Made by a program: the position numbers and the translations under genes. From assembly GCA_002763025.1 (NCBI GenBank), contig PCYG01000083.1, positions 4,868 through 24,077 of the forward strand: a stretch of DNA of 19,210 bases. The letters are read 5' to 3'. The notes beneath the pieces were generated by a model. The model was not told where the DNA came from. It saw only the letters and a program-made list of their open reading frames with translations, and ran no database searches. Origin of the DNA: Candidatus Woesearchaeota archaeon CG10_big_fil_rev_8_21_14_0_10_32_24. Lineage in GTDB: Archaea > Nanobdellota > Nanobdellia > Woesearchaeales > GW2011-AR9. Shown piece by piece: positions 1 through 6,432 of the stretch. Position 1 is the first letter of the stretch. The number at the start of each line of letters is the position of its first letter.

Positions 1-10
1 ATCTAGGTTG

Positions 11-1462
11 ATGTCAACACAGCACCCAGATAACGTTACAATTCCATTCTTCGCTGAAAATGGTGTGATGAATGGTGATGATGAAGTTAAAGAGGCATTT
101 TATACTTTTTCTAATCTAGGTGTAGACGAGCAATTATGGGACGCAGAAGGAAAAGAAGTTGATACCTTTGTTGTTAAAAAGCTTTTATCACGGCATCCAG
201 AATTCTTCAAAAAAAATATTTTGGGTAAGGACAAATTTATAACTCTACGGGTACCAAATCCCGATGTAGAAAAAGATGAGGGAAAAATCCTTTTAGAAGC
301 ATTACATTCAATTCCTAGAAATTTTGATATCGGTAAAAAGTTTTACAATGAAGATATTGGGCCCGTGTTTGAAGTTGTAATTCCAATGTGTTCTTCTGAA
401 AAAAATTTAATTCGTATTCATGAATATTACAAACAATTTATCATAAAAAATCAAGAGAAACAAATTTATGAAAATGATATTTCATTACGTGAATGGTTAG
501 GTCAAATGAATCCTCATGATATTCGAGTTACGCCCCTGTTTGAAACAAAGGATGCAATCATTAATGCTGATAAATATGTTCAAAAATATGTTGAATTTGA
601 AAAGATAAAAGAATTCCAACGTGTGTGGTTTGCGAGAAGCGATCCAGCATTAAATTATGGGTCAACTTCAGCAGTATTATTGGGAAAAATTGGTTTACAA
701 AAACTTTACGAATTTCAAGAAAAATCATCAATTACAATTTATCCAATCTTGGGATGTGGATCAGCACCATTCAGAGGCAATTTTAAACCAACCAATGCCG
801 ATAAAATGCTTTTGGGATATCCAAGTATTCAAACATTTACGATGCAATCAGCATTTAAGTATGATTACAATCCACGTAAAGTTCTTAATGCGGTTGAAAA
901 AATAAATGAAACTTCACGCAAAGCACCATCACCTATAGATGTCGAGTTCGCTTCTAATTTAATTAATAAAATGGAGGTTTCTCATCAAGAATCCATTAAA
1001 GAACTTGCACCAATAATTAATGAATTTAATCAATTTATTCCTCAAAGAAGAAAGCGGAAATTACACATAGACCTTTTTGGGTATGCTCGGAAACAAGGAG
1101 AGATTAGTTTACCACGCGCAATTAATTTCTGTGCCACTCTTTATTCCCTTGGATTACCTCCAGATCTATTAGGTTTATCTGTATTAACTCCCCAAGAAAT
1201 TGATAAAATTCGGGATTGTTATAAAACAATTGATAATGACATGGCGGATGCTTTACAATATTTTAATAAAAATAATTTAACATTTTTTCCATTACCTGTA
1301 CAAAAACAAATTGAAAAGGCGTTACAATTATTTGATTTTCAAATCAATGAATCTCATCAAATTATTACCACCGAAATAATGACCGCGTTCAAAAAACAAA
1401 ATAATTCTATTTTGCAACAAAAAGTGCTAGAAGCAGCACATTTAAGAAAATTTTTAGGGTAA
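11..1462 (+). CDS. ppcA: Archaeal-type phosphoenolpyruvate carboxylase
   Basis: Adds bicarbonate to phosphoenolpyruvate to give oxaloacetate and phosphate, an anaplerotic cytoplasmic step. The 483-residue protein belongs to the short archaeal PEPC family, not the long (about 900-residue) bacterial/plant type. Family landmarks are visible: MSTQHPDN at the N-terminus, FARSDPALNYG near residues 207-217, GSAPFRGN near 250-257, the basic RRKRKLH stretch near 346-352 followed by LFGYAR, and the C-terminal LRKFLG. The ATG at 11 is chosen because MSTQHPDN follows directly. Family members often carry a few residues before this motif and the frame is open to the window edge, so the true start could lie upstream. 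The gene upstream is not visible. The 3' side is a 279-bp gap carrying a MITE-like insertion. Family assignment is secure; the start is less so. Confidence 0.95.
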   Translation: MSTQHPDNVTIPFFAENGVMNGDDEVKEAFYTFSNLGVDEQLWDAEGKEVDTFVVKKLLSRHPEFFKKNILGKDKFITLRVPNPDVEKDEGKILLEALHSIPRNFDIGKKFYNEDIGPVFEVVIPMCSSEKNLIRIHEYYKQFIIKNQEKQIYENDISLREWLGQMNPHDIRVTPLFETKDAIINADKYVQKYVEFEKIKEFQRVWFARSDPALNYGSTSAVLLGKIGLQKLYEFQEKSSITIYPILGCGSAPFRGNFKPTNADKMLLGYPSIQTFTMQSAFKYDYNPRKVLNAVEKINETSRKAPSPIDVEFASNLINKMEVSHQESIKELAPIINEFNQFIPQRRKRKLHIDLFGYARKQGEISLPRAINFCATLYSLGLPPDLLGLSVLTPQEIDKIRDCYKTIDNDMADALQYFNKNNLTFFPLPVQKQIEKALQLFDFQINESHQIITTEIMTAFKKQNNSILQQKVLEAAHLRKFLG

Positions 1463-1501
1463 ATAATTAGCATTCACGGAATAGACATATTTATTAATTT
1501 T

Positions 1502-1629
1502 GATTGGATGGCACAATTCAAAAAGTGAGTGATTGCAGGGCACGGCACCTTAGATTTTGTGATATCATTCACAAAATGTGCCTCCTTTGGCGCTCCCATC
1601 ACTCAGAAATTGAATTGTGCCGATTGGAT
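1502..1629. mobile_element. MITE-like foldback element with 8-bp target-site duplication
   Basis: The element spans 1510-1621 (112 bp). It begins GGCACAATTCAA and ends with the exact reverse complement TTGAATTGTGCC (1610-1621). It is flanked by perfect 8-bp direct repeats GATTGGAT at 1502-1509 and 1622-1629, as expected of a target-site duplication. The inverted repeat resumes after four mismatched bases with TGAGTGAT (1526-1533) against ATCACTCA (1598-1605). The centre forms a second hairpin: GGCAC (1544-1548) with GTGCC (1578-1582), and ATTTTGTGA (1554-1562) with TCACAAAAT (1569-1577). There is no credible coding capacity, so it would need a transposase supplied elsewhere. Eight-base duplications are made by several families, including IS1595 and IS6; no family is assigned from the ends alone. 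Confidence 0.82.
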
Positions 1630-1643
1630 AAATTTAATTTATC

Positions 1644-1671
1644 TTGTATAAAGTGCCCTGCTTTAATACAA
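1644..1671 (+). other. Hairpin downstream of ppcA
   Basis: TTGTATAAAG (1644-1653) pairs with CTTTAATACAA (1661-1671) with one bulged base, leaving a seven-base loop TGCCCTG. No T-run follows, so a classical intrinsic terminator is not supported. It could be a 3' end or processing structure of the ppcA transcript that was moved away from the stop codon by the MITE insertion. A second small A/T hairpin (GATAAAT/ATTTATC, about 1626-1642) lies just before it. Confidence 0.4.
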
Positions 1672-1707
1672 AACTTATGGAGGGTTTCATATTAACACAT
1701 ATTTTCC

Positions 1708-1720
1708 AAATATTTAAAAA
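1708..1720 (+). promoter_or_regulatory. TATA-box promoter for the peroxiredoxin gene
   Basis: An A/T-only stretch with core TATTTAAA lies about 25-30 bases before the ATG at 1742. This is the usual archaeal distance from TATA box to transcription start, so the mRNA is probably leaderless or nearly so. No Shine-Dalgarno motif precedes the ATG, which fits. The start site is inferred, not seen. Confidence 0.55.
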
Positions 1721-1741
1721 TATCAATAATGTTCTAACAAC

Positions 1742-2209
1742 ATGTTAAAAATTAAAGACAAAGCACCAGAATTCTCAATTCCAGATCAAAAAGGGGAATT
1801 AATTACCTTAAAAGATTTCAATGGAAAATGGGTTGTGTTATACTTTTATCCAAAAGACGATACTCCTGGATGCACTATGGAAGCAATTGAGTTTACAACT
1901 TTAAAACAAGAATTTAAGAGATTAAATACAGAAGTTTTGGGTGTAAGTAAAGATTCCCAGAAATCACATTGCAGTTTCATCAAAAAACAAGATTTAAAAC
2001 TTATACTTCTTTCCGATGAAGAGAAAATTTTAGCGCAAGCTTATGGTGCATGGGGCAAGAAAAAATTTATGGGCCGAGAATATATGGGCATGAACAGAAC
2101 CACCTATCTTATTAATCCAAAGGGAAAATTAGCTTTTATATGGGAAAATGTTAAGGCGAAGGGCCATGCGCAGATAGTATTAAAGAAAGTTAAGGAACTT
2201 CAATTGTAA
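1742..2209 (+). CDS. Peroxiredoxin, PrxQ/BCP type
   Basis: Thiol peroxidase that reduces hydrogen peroxide and organic hydroperoxides in the cytoplasm. The 155-residue length is typical of BCP/PrxQ. The active-site signature is clear: P37, T41 and peroxidatic C44 within YPKDDTPGCTMEAIEF, with the conserved arginine at R119 (MNRTTYLI). Many BCP proteins have the resolving cysteine five residues after the peroxidatic one; here that place is isoleucine. The only other cysteine is C77 (SHCSFIKK), in the region where a minority of PrxQ proteins keep an alternative resolving cysteine. The reductant (thioredoxin or other) is not in the window. It has its own promoter and is separated by 237 bp from the ribosomal operon, so co-transcription is unlikely. 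Confidence 0.93.
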   Translation: MLKIKDKAPEFSIPDQKGELITLKDFNGKWVVLYFYPKDDTPGCTMEAIEFTTLKQEFKRLNTEVLGVSKDSQKSHCSFIKKQDLKLILLSDEEKILAQAYGAWGKKKFMGREYMGMNRTTYLINPKGKLAFIWENVKAKGHAQIVLKKVKELQL

Positions 2210-2246
2210 TTAATTCTAAAATAATCATGTATAAAATAATCAAAAT

Positions 2247-2273
2247 AACCGCAATATTTATAAACCAATTGCG
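2247..2273 (+). promoter_or_regulatory. Ribosomal operon promoter inside an inverted repeat
   Basis: The TATA box TATTTATAAA is at 2255-2264, preceded by a plausible BRE in AACCGCAA. Transcription would start near 2282-2288, giving a leader of about 160 nt before L3. The box is bracketed by CGCAAT (2250-2255) and its reverse complement ATTGCG (2268-2273), a possible operator where a bound protein would block TBP/TFB. The 10-mer AACCGCAATA at 2247-2256 recurs at 2389-2398 in the leader. The promoter is well supported by position; the operator role is inference. Confidence 0.65.
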
Positions 2274-2297
2274 TTCATCAAGGGTATTACACATAAA

Positions 2298-2415
2298 GTG
2301 CGTCAATTACACTATTCGTACAAGCGAATAAATAATTGAGGTATAGTGACCTGAAAAGGCAAACATCACAGTAAAATTCTTTGATGTGAACCGCAATAGG
2401 TTGATTATAACGCAT
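2298..2415 (+). promoter_or_regulatory. Candidate structured 5' leader of the ribosomal operon
   Basis: The leader can fold as a closed multibranch domain. GTGCGT (2298-2303) pairs with ACGCAT (2410-2415) with one G-U. Inside are: an arm with CAATTA (2304-2309) on TAATTG (2333-2338), topped by TATTCG/CGAATA (2313-2318 with 2325-2330); a CCT-GAAA-AGG mini-hairpin with a GNRA loop (2350-2359); ACATCA/TGATGT (2363-2368 with 2382-2387); and AACC-GCAATA-GGTT (2389-2402). A competing pairing CACTAT (2310-2315) with ATAGTG (2343-2348) would disrupt the first arm. No known riboswitch or tRNA consensus was recognised. A role in autogenous control of the operon is inference; covariation is untested. 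Confidence 0.4.
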
Positions 2416-2446
2416 AAACCAAGCTCAATAGAAATAATAATCTAAA

Positions 2447-3397
2447 ATGGGAAATATACACAAACCGAGATGTGGAAGTATGCAATTTTGGCCGCGTAAA
2501 AGGTCTAGACATAGTCTTGTGCGTGTAAGATCCTGGGCCCCTGAAAATCAAGTGAAACCTTTAGGATTCATCGGATATAAAGCTGGAATGACTCATTTAA
2601 TGGTAGTTGACAATCGTCCAAAATCATTAACTAAGGGAGAAAAAATTTCAATGCCCGTTTCAATTGTTGAATGCCCTCCTATGTTTGTTGTGGGCGTTTC
2701 ATTTTATAAAAATTCACGAAAAGTATCATCTGTTCTTTCTGAAAAATTTGATAAGAATATCTCACGAACCTTAACTCTTCCTAAAAAACCTGGAAAGAAA
2801 ATTGAAGATATCCAAGATTTTGATTCAATTAAATTATTAGTTCACTCAACTCCTTCTAAAGCAGGTTTTGGTACAAAGAAACCAAAATTATTAGAAATGG
2901 TTCTTGGTGGAAATAAAAATGATCAATTAGTATATGCAAAAGAAAATTTAGGTAAAGAAATTAGTATTGAAAATGTATTTTCTCCCGGAAACCAGGTAGA
3001 TGTTCATGGTGTGACCAAAGGAAAAGGATTCCAGGGAACAGTAAAAAGATATGGTGTTCCAATAAGGCAACATAAATCCGAAAAAACTAAACGTGGAATT
3101 GGAAACTTAGGTGCATGGACTCCAAAAAGAGTTGATTATCGTGTAGCACAAGCAGGTAAAATGGGTTACCATTTACGAACAGAATATAATAAACAAATTA
3201 TTAAAATTGGTGATGATGGTTCAGAAGTCACACCAGATAGTGGTATTCAAAAATATGGTGTTGTAAAAAACTCTTTCGTTTTAGTGAAAGGTTCTGTTGC
3301 TGGATCTAAAAAACGAGCTTTAGTATTAACAAAATCCATCAGACCAAATATCAAAGTTACAAAAGATGCACCAGAGGTTGCATTCATCTCTGCATAA
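2447..3397 (+). CDS. rpl3: Large subunit ribosomal protein L3 (uL3)
   Basis: Early-assembling 23S rRNA-binding protein with an extension reaching toward the peptidyl transferase centre. The 316-residue protein starts with the archaeal/eukaryotic type N-terminus (HKPRCGSMQFWPRKR, then VRSWAP) and carries the core signature VHGVTKGKGFQGTVKRYG. The tail basic loop (RQHKSEKTKRGIGNLG) replaces the bacterial HGS-type loop. It is slightly shorter than many archaeal L3 proteins (about 330-350). First gene of the operon, after the structured leader. The ATG at 2447 is preceded by ATCTAAA with no Shine-Dalgarno motif; the conserved N-terminus confirms it. L4 begins one base after its stop. Confidence 0.97.
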   Translation: MGNIHKPRCGSMQFWPRKRSRHSLVRVRSWAPENQVKPLGFIGYKAGMTHLMVVDNRPKSLTKGEKISMPVSIVECPPMFVVGVSFYKNSRKVSSVLSEKFDKNISRTLTLPKKPGKKIEDIQDFDSIKLLVHSTPSKAGFGTKKPKLLEMVLGGNKNDQLVYAKENLGKEISIENVFSPGNQVDVHGVTKGKGFQGTVKRYGVPIRQHKSEKTKRGIGNLGAWTPKRVDYRVAQAGKMGYHLRTEYNKQIIKIGDDGSEVTPDSGIQKYGVVKNSFVLVKGSVAGSKKRALVLTKSIRPNIKVTKDAPEVAFISA

Positions 3398-3398
3398 A

Positions 3399-4205
3399 AT
3401 GAAAGTTACAATCCTAAATAAAGAGAACAAAACCCAAGGTAATGTAGATTTACCTTCACAGTTTTCTGAGGAATATCGTCCTGATTTAATTAGACGTGCA
3501 GTTCTTGCATTACAAAGTGTAGCACGACAAGCATATGGAACAGATCCTGAAGCAGGTCAAAGATATAGTTCAACAGTAAGTAAACGACGAAGAAATTATC
3601 GTGGTTGTTATGGTTTTGGAATTAGTCGTGTTAACAGAAAAATTCTTAGTCGTAGAGGAACACGAATGTTTTGGGTAGGTGCTACATCTCCTCAAACACG
3701 TGGTGGTCGAAGATCTCATGCACCAAAGGCAGAAAAAATCTTTGAACAAAAAATCAATCAAAAAGAAAATCAAAAAGCAATCAGATCCGCAATGGGTGCA
3801 TCATTAGACAAAGTATTAGTTACTTCTCGTGGGCACAAAATTCCAGAAACATATCCTTTTGTGCTAGCTGCAGAATTTGAAAACATAATCAAAACAAAAG
3901 AAGTAGAATCAATCTTTGAAAAATTAGGATTAAAAGAAGAATTAGACCGATCATTAATTAAAAAAGTTCGTGCAGGTATTGGTAAATTACGAGGACGTAA
4001 ATATCGTCGGAAAAGAGGGCCTTTAGTAGTTGTTTCAGGAGATTGTAGTCTTGAAAAAGCAGCGAAAAATCTTCCAGGAGTTGATATTGTTCACGTAAAA
4101 TCATTGAATGCAGAAATGCTTGCACCGGGGACACAACCTGGAAGAATCGCCTTATACACTGAAAAGGCATTAGAAACAATAAGTAAGGAGAACTTATTCC
4201 AATAA
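3399..4205 (+). CDS. rpl4: Large subunit ribosomal protein L4 (uL4)
   Basis: Binds 23S rRNA and lines the nascent-chain exit tunnel. It has 268 residues from the ATG at 3399, a usual length for archaeal L4. The archaeal pattern is clear: RPDLIRRAVLALQSVARQAYG near the N-terminus, the long tunnel loop with SRRGTRMFWVGATSPQTRGGRRSHAP split over about residues 82-107, then the C-terminal Rossmann-like fold (GPLVVVSGD, TQPGRIALYTEKAL). The frame is open further upstream to 3366, but that would overlap L3 and add residues unlike the family. The start one base after the L3 stop (TAAAATG) is preferred. Confidence 0.96.
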   Translation: MKVTILNKENKTQGNVDLPSQFSEEYRPDLIRRAVLALQSVARQAYGTDPEAGQRYSSTVSKRRRNYRGCYGFGISRVNRKILSRRGTRMFWVGATSPQTRGGRRSHAPKAEKIFEQKINQKENQKAIRSAMGASLDKVLVTSRGHKIPETYPFVLAAEFENIIKTKEVESIFEKLGLKEELDRSLIKKVRAGIGKLRGRKYRRKRGPLVVVSGDCSLEKAAKNLPGVDIVHVKSLNAEMLAPGTQPGRIALYTEKALETISKENLFQ

Positions 4206-4206
4206 A

Positions 4207-4515
4207 ATGGCAGAAGAAGAACAACAATCACCTGTACAAAAGGAAAAACCTAAGTTTGATCCGTACCAGATTGTCAAATTTCCCTTATCAACAGAAAAAG
4301 CAATTAGACAAATTGAATTTGATAATAAATTAACTTTTGTCGTACATGCTCGTGCAACAAAACGCGACGTAAAACAAGCAGTTGAAGAATTATTCAAAGT
4401 GAAAGTAGCAAGTGTTAATATTCAAAATGCAATCCAAGGTCAAAAAAGAGCTTATGTCAAATTATCTGGGGACAGTTTAGCTTCAGATGTAAGTGCAGAT
4501 CTAGGATTAATCTAA
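4207..4515 (+). CDS. rpl23: Large subunit ribosomal protein L23 (uL23)
   Basis: Sits at the polypeptide tunnel exit and forms part of the docking site for SRP and the translocon. It has 102 residues: an acidic/glutamine-rich N-terminal tail (about 1-18), then the L23 core with FPLSTEKAIRQIE and the RNA-binding end of the fold (KRDVKQAVEELFKVKVASVN), closing on YVKLSGDS. It begins one base after L4. GGAG occurs about 20 bases upstream, farther than usual, so its role in start choice is doubtful. Confidence 0.95.
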   Translation: MAEEEQQSPVQKEKPKFDPYQIVKFPLSTEKAIRQIEFDNKLTFVVHARATKRDVKQAVEELFKVKVASVNIQNAIQGQKRAYVKLSGDSLASDVSADLGLI

Positions 4516-4522
4516 ATATAAA

Positions 4523-5227
4523 ATGGGTAAACGACTAATTCAACAAAGACGAGGACGTGGAACAAACACCTACAAGGCACCTAGCTTTAGGTATAAGGGT
4601 GCAGTTAAATATCTTTCATTAGAAACCTCTGGAACAATTATCGATTTAATCCATTGTCAAGGGCATTCCACTCCTTTAATGGAAGTGTCATATTTAACAG
4701 GCGAAAAAGGTCTTGCATTCGCACCTCAAGGTATCAAAGTAGGCGACATGATTTCAATTGGTCCAAACAATGAAGTCAAGGTTGGAAACGTTTTACCTTT
4801 AAGTGAAATCCCAGAAGGAACATTAATTCATAACGTAGAATTACATCCAGGTGATGGTGGAAAATTAGTACGAACTTCAGGAACTGCAGCGAAAGTTGTT
4901 GCGAAATCCGAAAAAGGTATTAGCGTAGTATTACCTTCAAAAAAAGAAAAATTATTCCTTCCAAATTGTAGAGCAGCAATTGGAGTGTTATCAGGATCTG
5001 GAAGAACTGATAAACCTTTCTTGAAAGCTGGTACAAAATTTTACAAAATGAAGGCTAAAAACAAATTATGGCCAATCGTGTGTGGTATTTCAATGAACGC
5101 AGTAGACCATCCATTTGGTGGAAAATGTTCTCACATTAAAGGACGACCTACATTATCTCCACGAAGTGCACCTCCAGGACGTAAAGTAGGTAAGATTGCT
5201 CCGCGAAGAACAGGTAGGAAAAAATAG
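4523..5227 (+). CDS. rpl2: Large subunit ribosomal protein L2 (uL2)
   Basis: Core 23S rRNA-binding protein close to the peptidyl transferase centre and needed for subunit association. It has 234 residues, the normal archaeal length. It shows GKRLIQQRRGRG at the N-terminus, an SH3-like middle (PLSEIPEGTLIHNVELHPGDG, TSGTAAKVVAKSEKG) and the most conserved tail segment MNAVDHPFGG followed by a basic C-terminus (APPGRKVGKIAPRRTGRKK). Seven bases separate it from L23. The start context is TAAATATAAAATG, without a Shine-Dalgarno motif. Confidence 0.97.
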   Translation: MGKRLIQQRRGRGTNTYKAPSFRYKGAVKYLSLETSGTIIDLIHCQGHSTPLMEVSYLTGEKGLAFAPQGIKVGDMISIGPNNEVKVGNVLPLSEIPEGTLIHNVELHPGDGGKLVRTSGTAAKVVAKSEKGISVVLPSKKEKLFLPNCRAAIGVLSGSGRTDKPFLKAGTKFYKMKAKNKLWPIVCGISMNAVDHPFGGKCSHIKGRPTLSPRSAPPGRKVGKIAPRRTGRKK

Positions 5228-5241
5228 GATAATCATATAAA

Positions 5242-5625
5242 ATGGCAAAAAAAGAATTAACTTGGAATAACATGAATGAAGAAGAAGTAAAAATGTTAGA
5301 TTTGAAAGCGTTTTTACAATACATTCCTTCCCGTCAACGGAGAACTTTAACACGAGGGTTTACGGATGCACAAAAAATCTTACTTAAAAATTTAGAAACA
5401 GGAAAAGATAACCTTAAAACCCATTGTAGAGATATGGTTATTTTACCAAAAATGATTGGGAAAACTTTCCGTGTTTATACAGGAAGAGATTTTGCTCCAA
5501 TTACAATCACTTTGGAAATGATAGGTCATTATTTAGGTGAATTTGCACATACACGAAAATCAGTTTCACATAGTTCAGCAGGTGTAGGTGCAACAAGATC
5601 AAGTAAATCAACATCAGCAAGATAA
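5242..5625 (+). CDS. rps19: Small subunit ribosomal protein S19 (uS19)
   Basis: Small-subunit head protein near the A site and the subunit bridge. It has 127 residues, as in archaea, with an N-terminal part before the conserved LKAFLQYIPSRQRRTLTRG segment. The S19 core follows: THCRDMVILPKMIGKTFRVYTG, then FAPITITLEMIGHYLGEFAHTRK. A serine-rich basic tail ends the protein. It starts 14 bases after L2 in the context ATAATCATATAAAATG, lacking a Shine-Dalgarno motif. Confidence 0.96.
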   Translation: MAKKELTWNNMNEEEVKMLDLKAFLQYIPSRQRRTLTRGFTDAQKILLKNLETGKDNLKTHCRDMVILPKMIGKTFRVYTGRDFAPITITLEMIGHYLGEFAHTRKSVSHSSAGVGATRSSKSTSAR

Positions 5626-5634
5626 TTATAAAAC

Positions 5635-6432
5635 ATGGCACAAAAAACACAACAAGGAACAGGAAATTTCGCTTTGGCTAAAAGAACGAATATCCATATT
5701 TCAACAAAAGTAGGTATCGAAATCAGTCGTCATTTAAGATTCAGATCTACGACTTTTGCAAAAAAATTCCTAGAAGAAGTTCTTGTAAAAAAACAAGCAG
5801 TTCCTTTCAAAAAATTCAATCGCGATATGGGTCATAAAACCGGTATGATGGCGGGAAGATATCCTATTAAAGCGGCAGCAGAATTTTTACAATTAATAAA
5901 ATCCGCAGAAGCAAATGCACAAGCAAAAGGTTTGAATACTTCAAGTTTGAAAATTACAAAATTACTTGCAAACAAAGCTTCAGAACCTGCTGGTGGCGGA
6001 CGACATAGACAAGGTACAAAACGAAGTCACATTGAAATTGAAATTAAAGAAATGTCTACTAAGAAAAAAGATACAAAATCATCACAGAATAAATCCTCAT
6101 CTTCAAAAGTAGAAACTCATAAGACAGAAGTTAAACAAGAATCTCAAAAGGTAAATGTAAAAGAATCTATTACTGAAATATTTGAAGTATTTGCAGGAGA
6201 AGCAGATTTAAAAGCAGAAGAAATGAAACAAGCTGCATTATCAATGGAACAAAAATTAAAAGAGCCCGTAGTTACAGCTGCAGATTTACTCAAAGAAGCA
6301 CAGAAAAAAGCGGCAGAATTAAATGTAAAACAAAAGGAACAAAAGAAAAATAAAGAAGAAACTTCAAAAGCCGAAAAACTATTTGAACAATTACAAAAGA
6401 ATGGCACATTACGTGATGGTGACAAAGAATGA
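5635..6432 (+). CDS. rpl22: Large subunit ribosomal protein L22 (uL22) with long charged tail
   Basis: Binds all domains of 23S rRNA and its beta-hairpin lines the exit tunnel. Residues 1-140 are a complete archaeal L22: SRHLRFRSTTFAKKFLEEV, FNRDMGHKTG, YPIKAAAEFLQLIKSAEANA and the hairpin/terminal strand with AGGGRHRQGTKRSHIEIEI. About 125 further residues (141-265) are lysine-, glutamate-, serine- and glutamine-rich with predicted coiled-coil character. This tail makes the protein much longer than the usual 150-160 residues, and it is continuous with the core with no frameshift sign. The function of the tail is unknown. The last four bases overlap the S3 start (ATGA). Confidence 0.95.
   Translation: MAQKTQQGTGNFALAKRTNIHISTKVGIEISRHLRFRSTTFAKKFLEEVLVKKQAVPFKKFNRDMGHKTGMMAGRYPIKAAAEFLQLIKSAEANAQAKGLNTSSLKITKLLANKASEPAGGGRHRQGTKRSHIEIEIKEMSTKKKDTKSSQNKSSSSKVETHKTEVKQESQKVNVKESITEIFEVFAGEADLKAEEMKQAALSMEQKLKEPVVTAADLLKEAQKKAAELNVKQKEQKKNKEETSKAEKLFEQLQKNGTLRDGDKE

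Noticed and set aside
8..13. TTG start for ppcA three bases before the ATG
   Set aside because: The ATG immediately follows and opens the conserved MSTQHPDN; TTG adds only one residue. A start further upstream, outside the window, is a likelier alternative.
1502..1671. RNase P RNA, SRP RNA or known riboswitch/ribozyme in the structured gap
   Set aside because: None of the conserved cores of these RNAs could be found, and the perfect flanking duplication points to a mobile element.
1504..1695. 63-residue open frame across the gap between ppcA and the peroxiredoxin
   Set aside because: It runs through the inverted repeats and both target-site copies, is rich in cysteine and histidine unlike the neighbours, and lacks a ribosome-binding site. 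The DNA structure explains this stretch better.
2210..2246. Terminator between the peroxiredoxin gene and the ribosomal promoter
   Set aside because: No T-run or convincing hairpin is present; the sequence is just A/T-rich.
2350..2390. Kink-turn or C/D-box small RNA formed by CTGA and TGATG in the leader
   Set aside because: The flanking stems needed on both sides of the two boxes do not pair convincingly, and no second box pair is placed as in archaeal C/D RNAs.
2298..2415. tRNA gene in the L3 leader
   Set aside because: No T-loop GTTCRANNC sequence, no matching acceptor stem of seven pairs and no correctly spaced anticodon arm.
3366..3398. Upstream start for L4 inside L3
   Set aside because: It would add 11 residues unlike any L4 N-terminus and overlap L3; the ATG at 3399 gives the family N-terminus.
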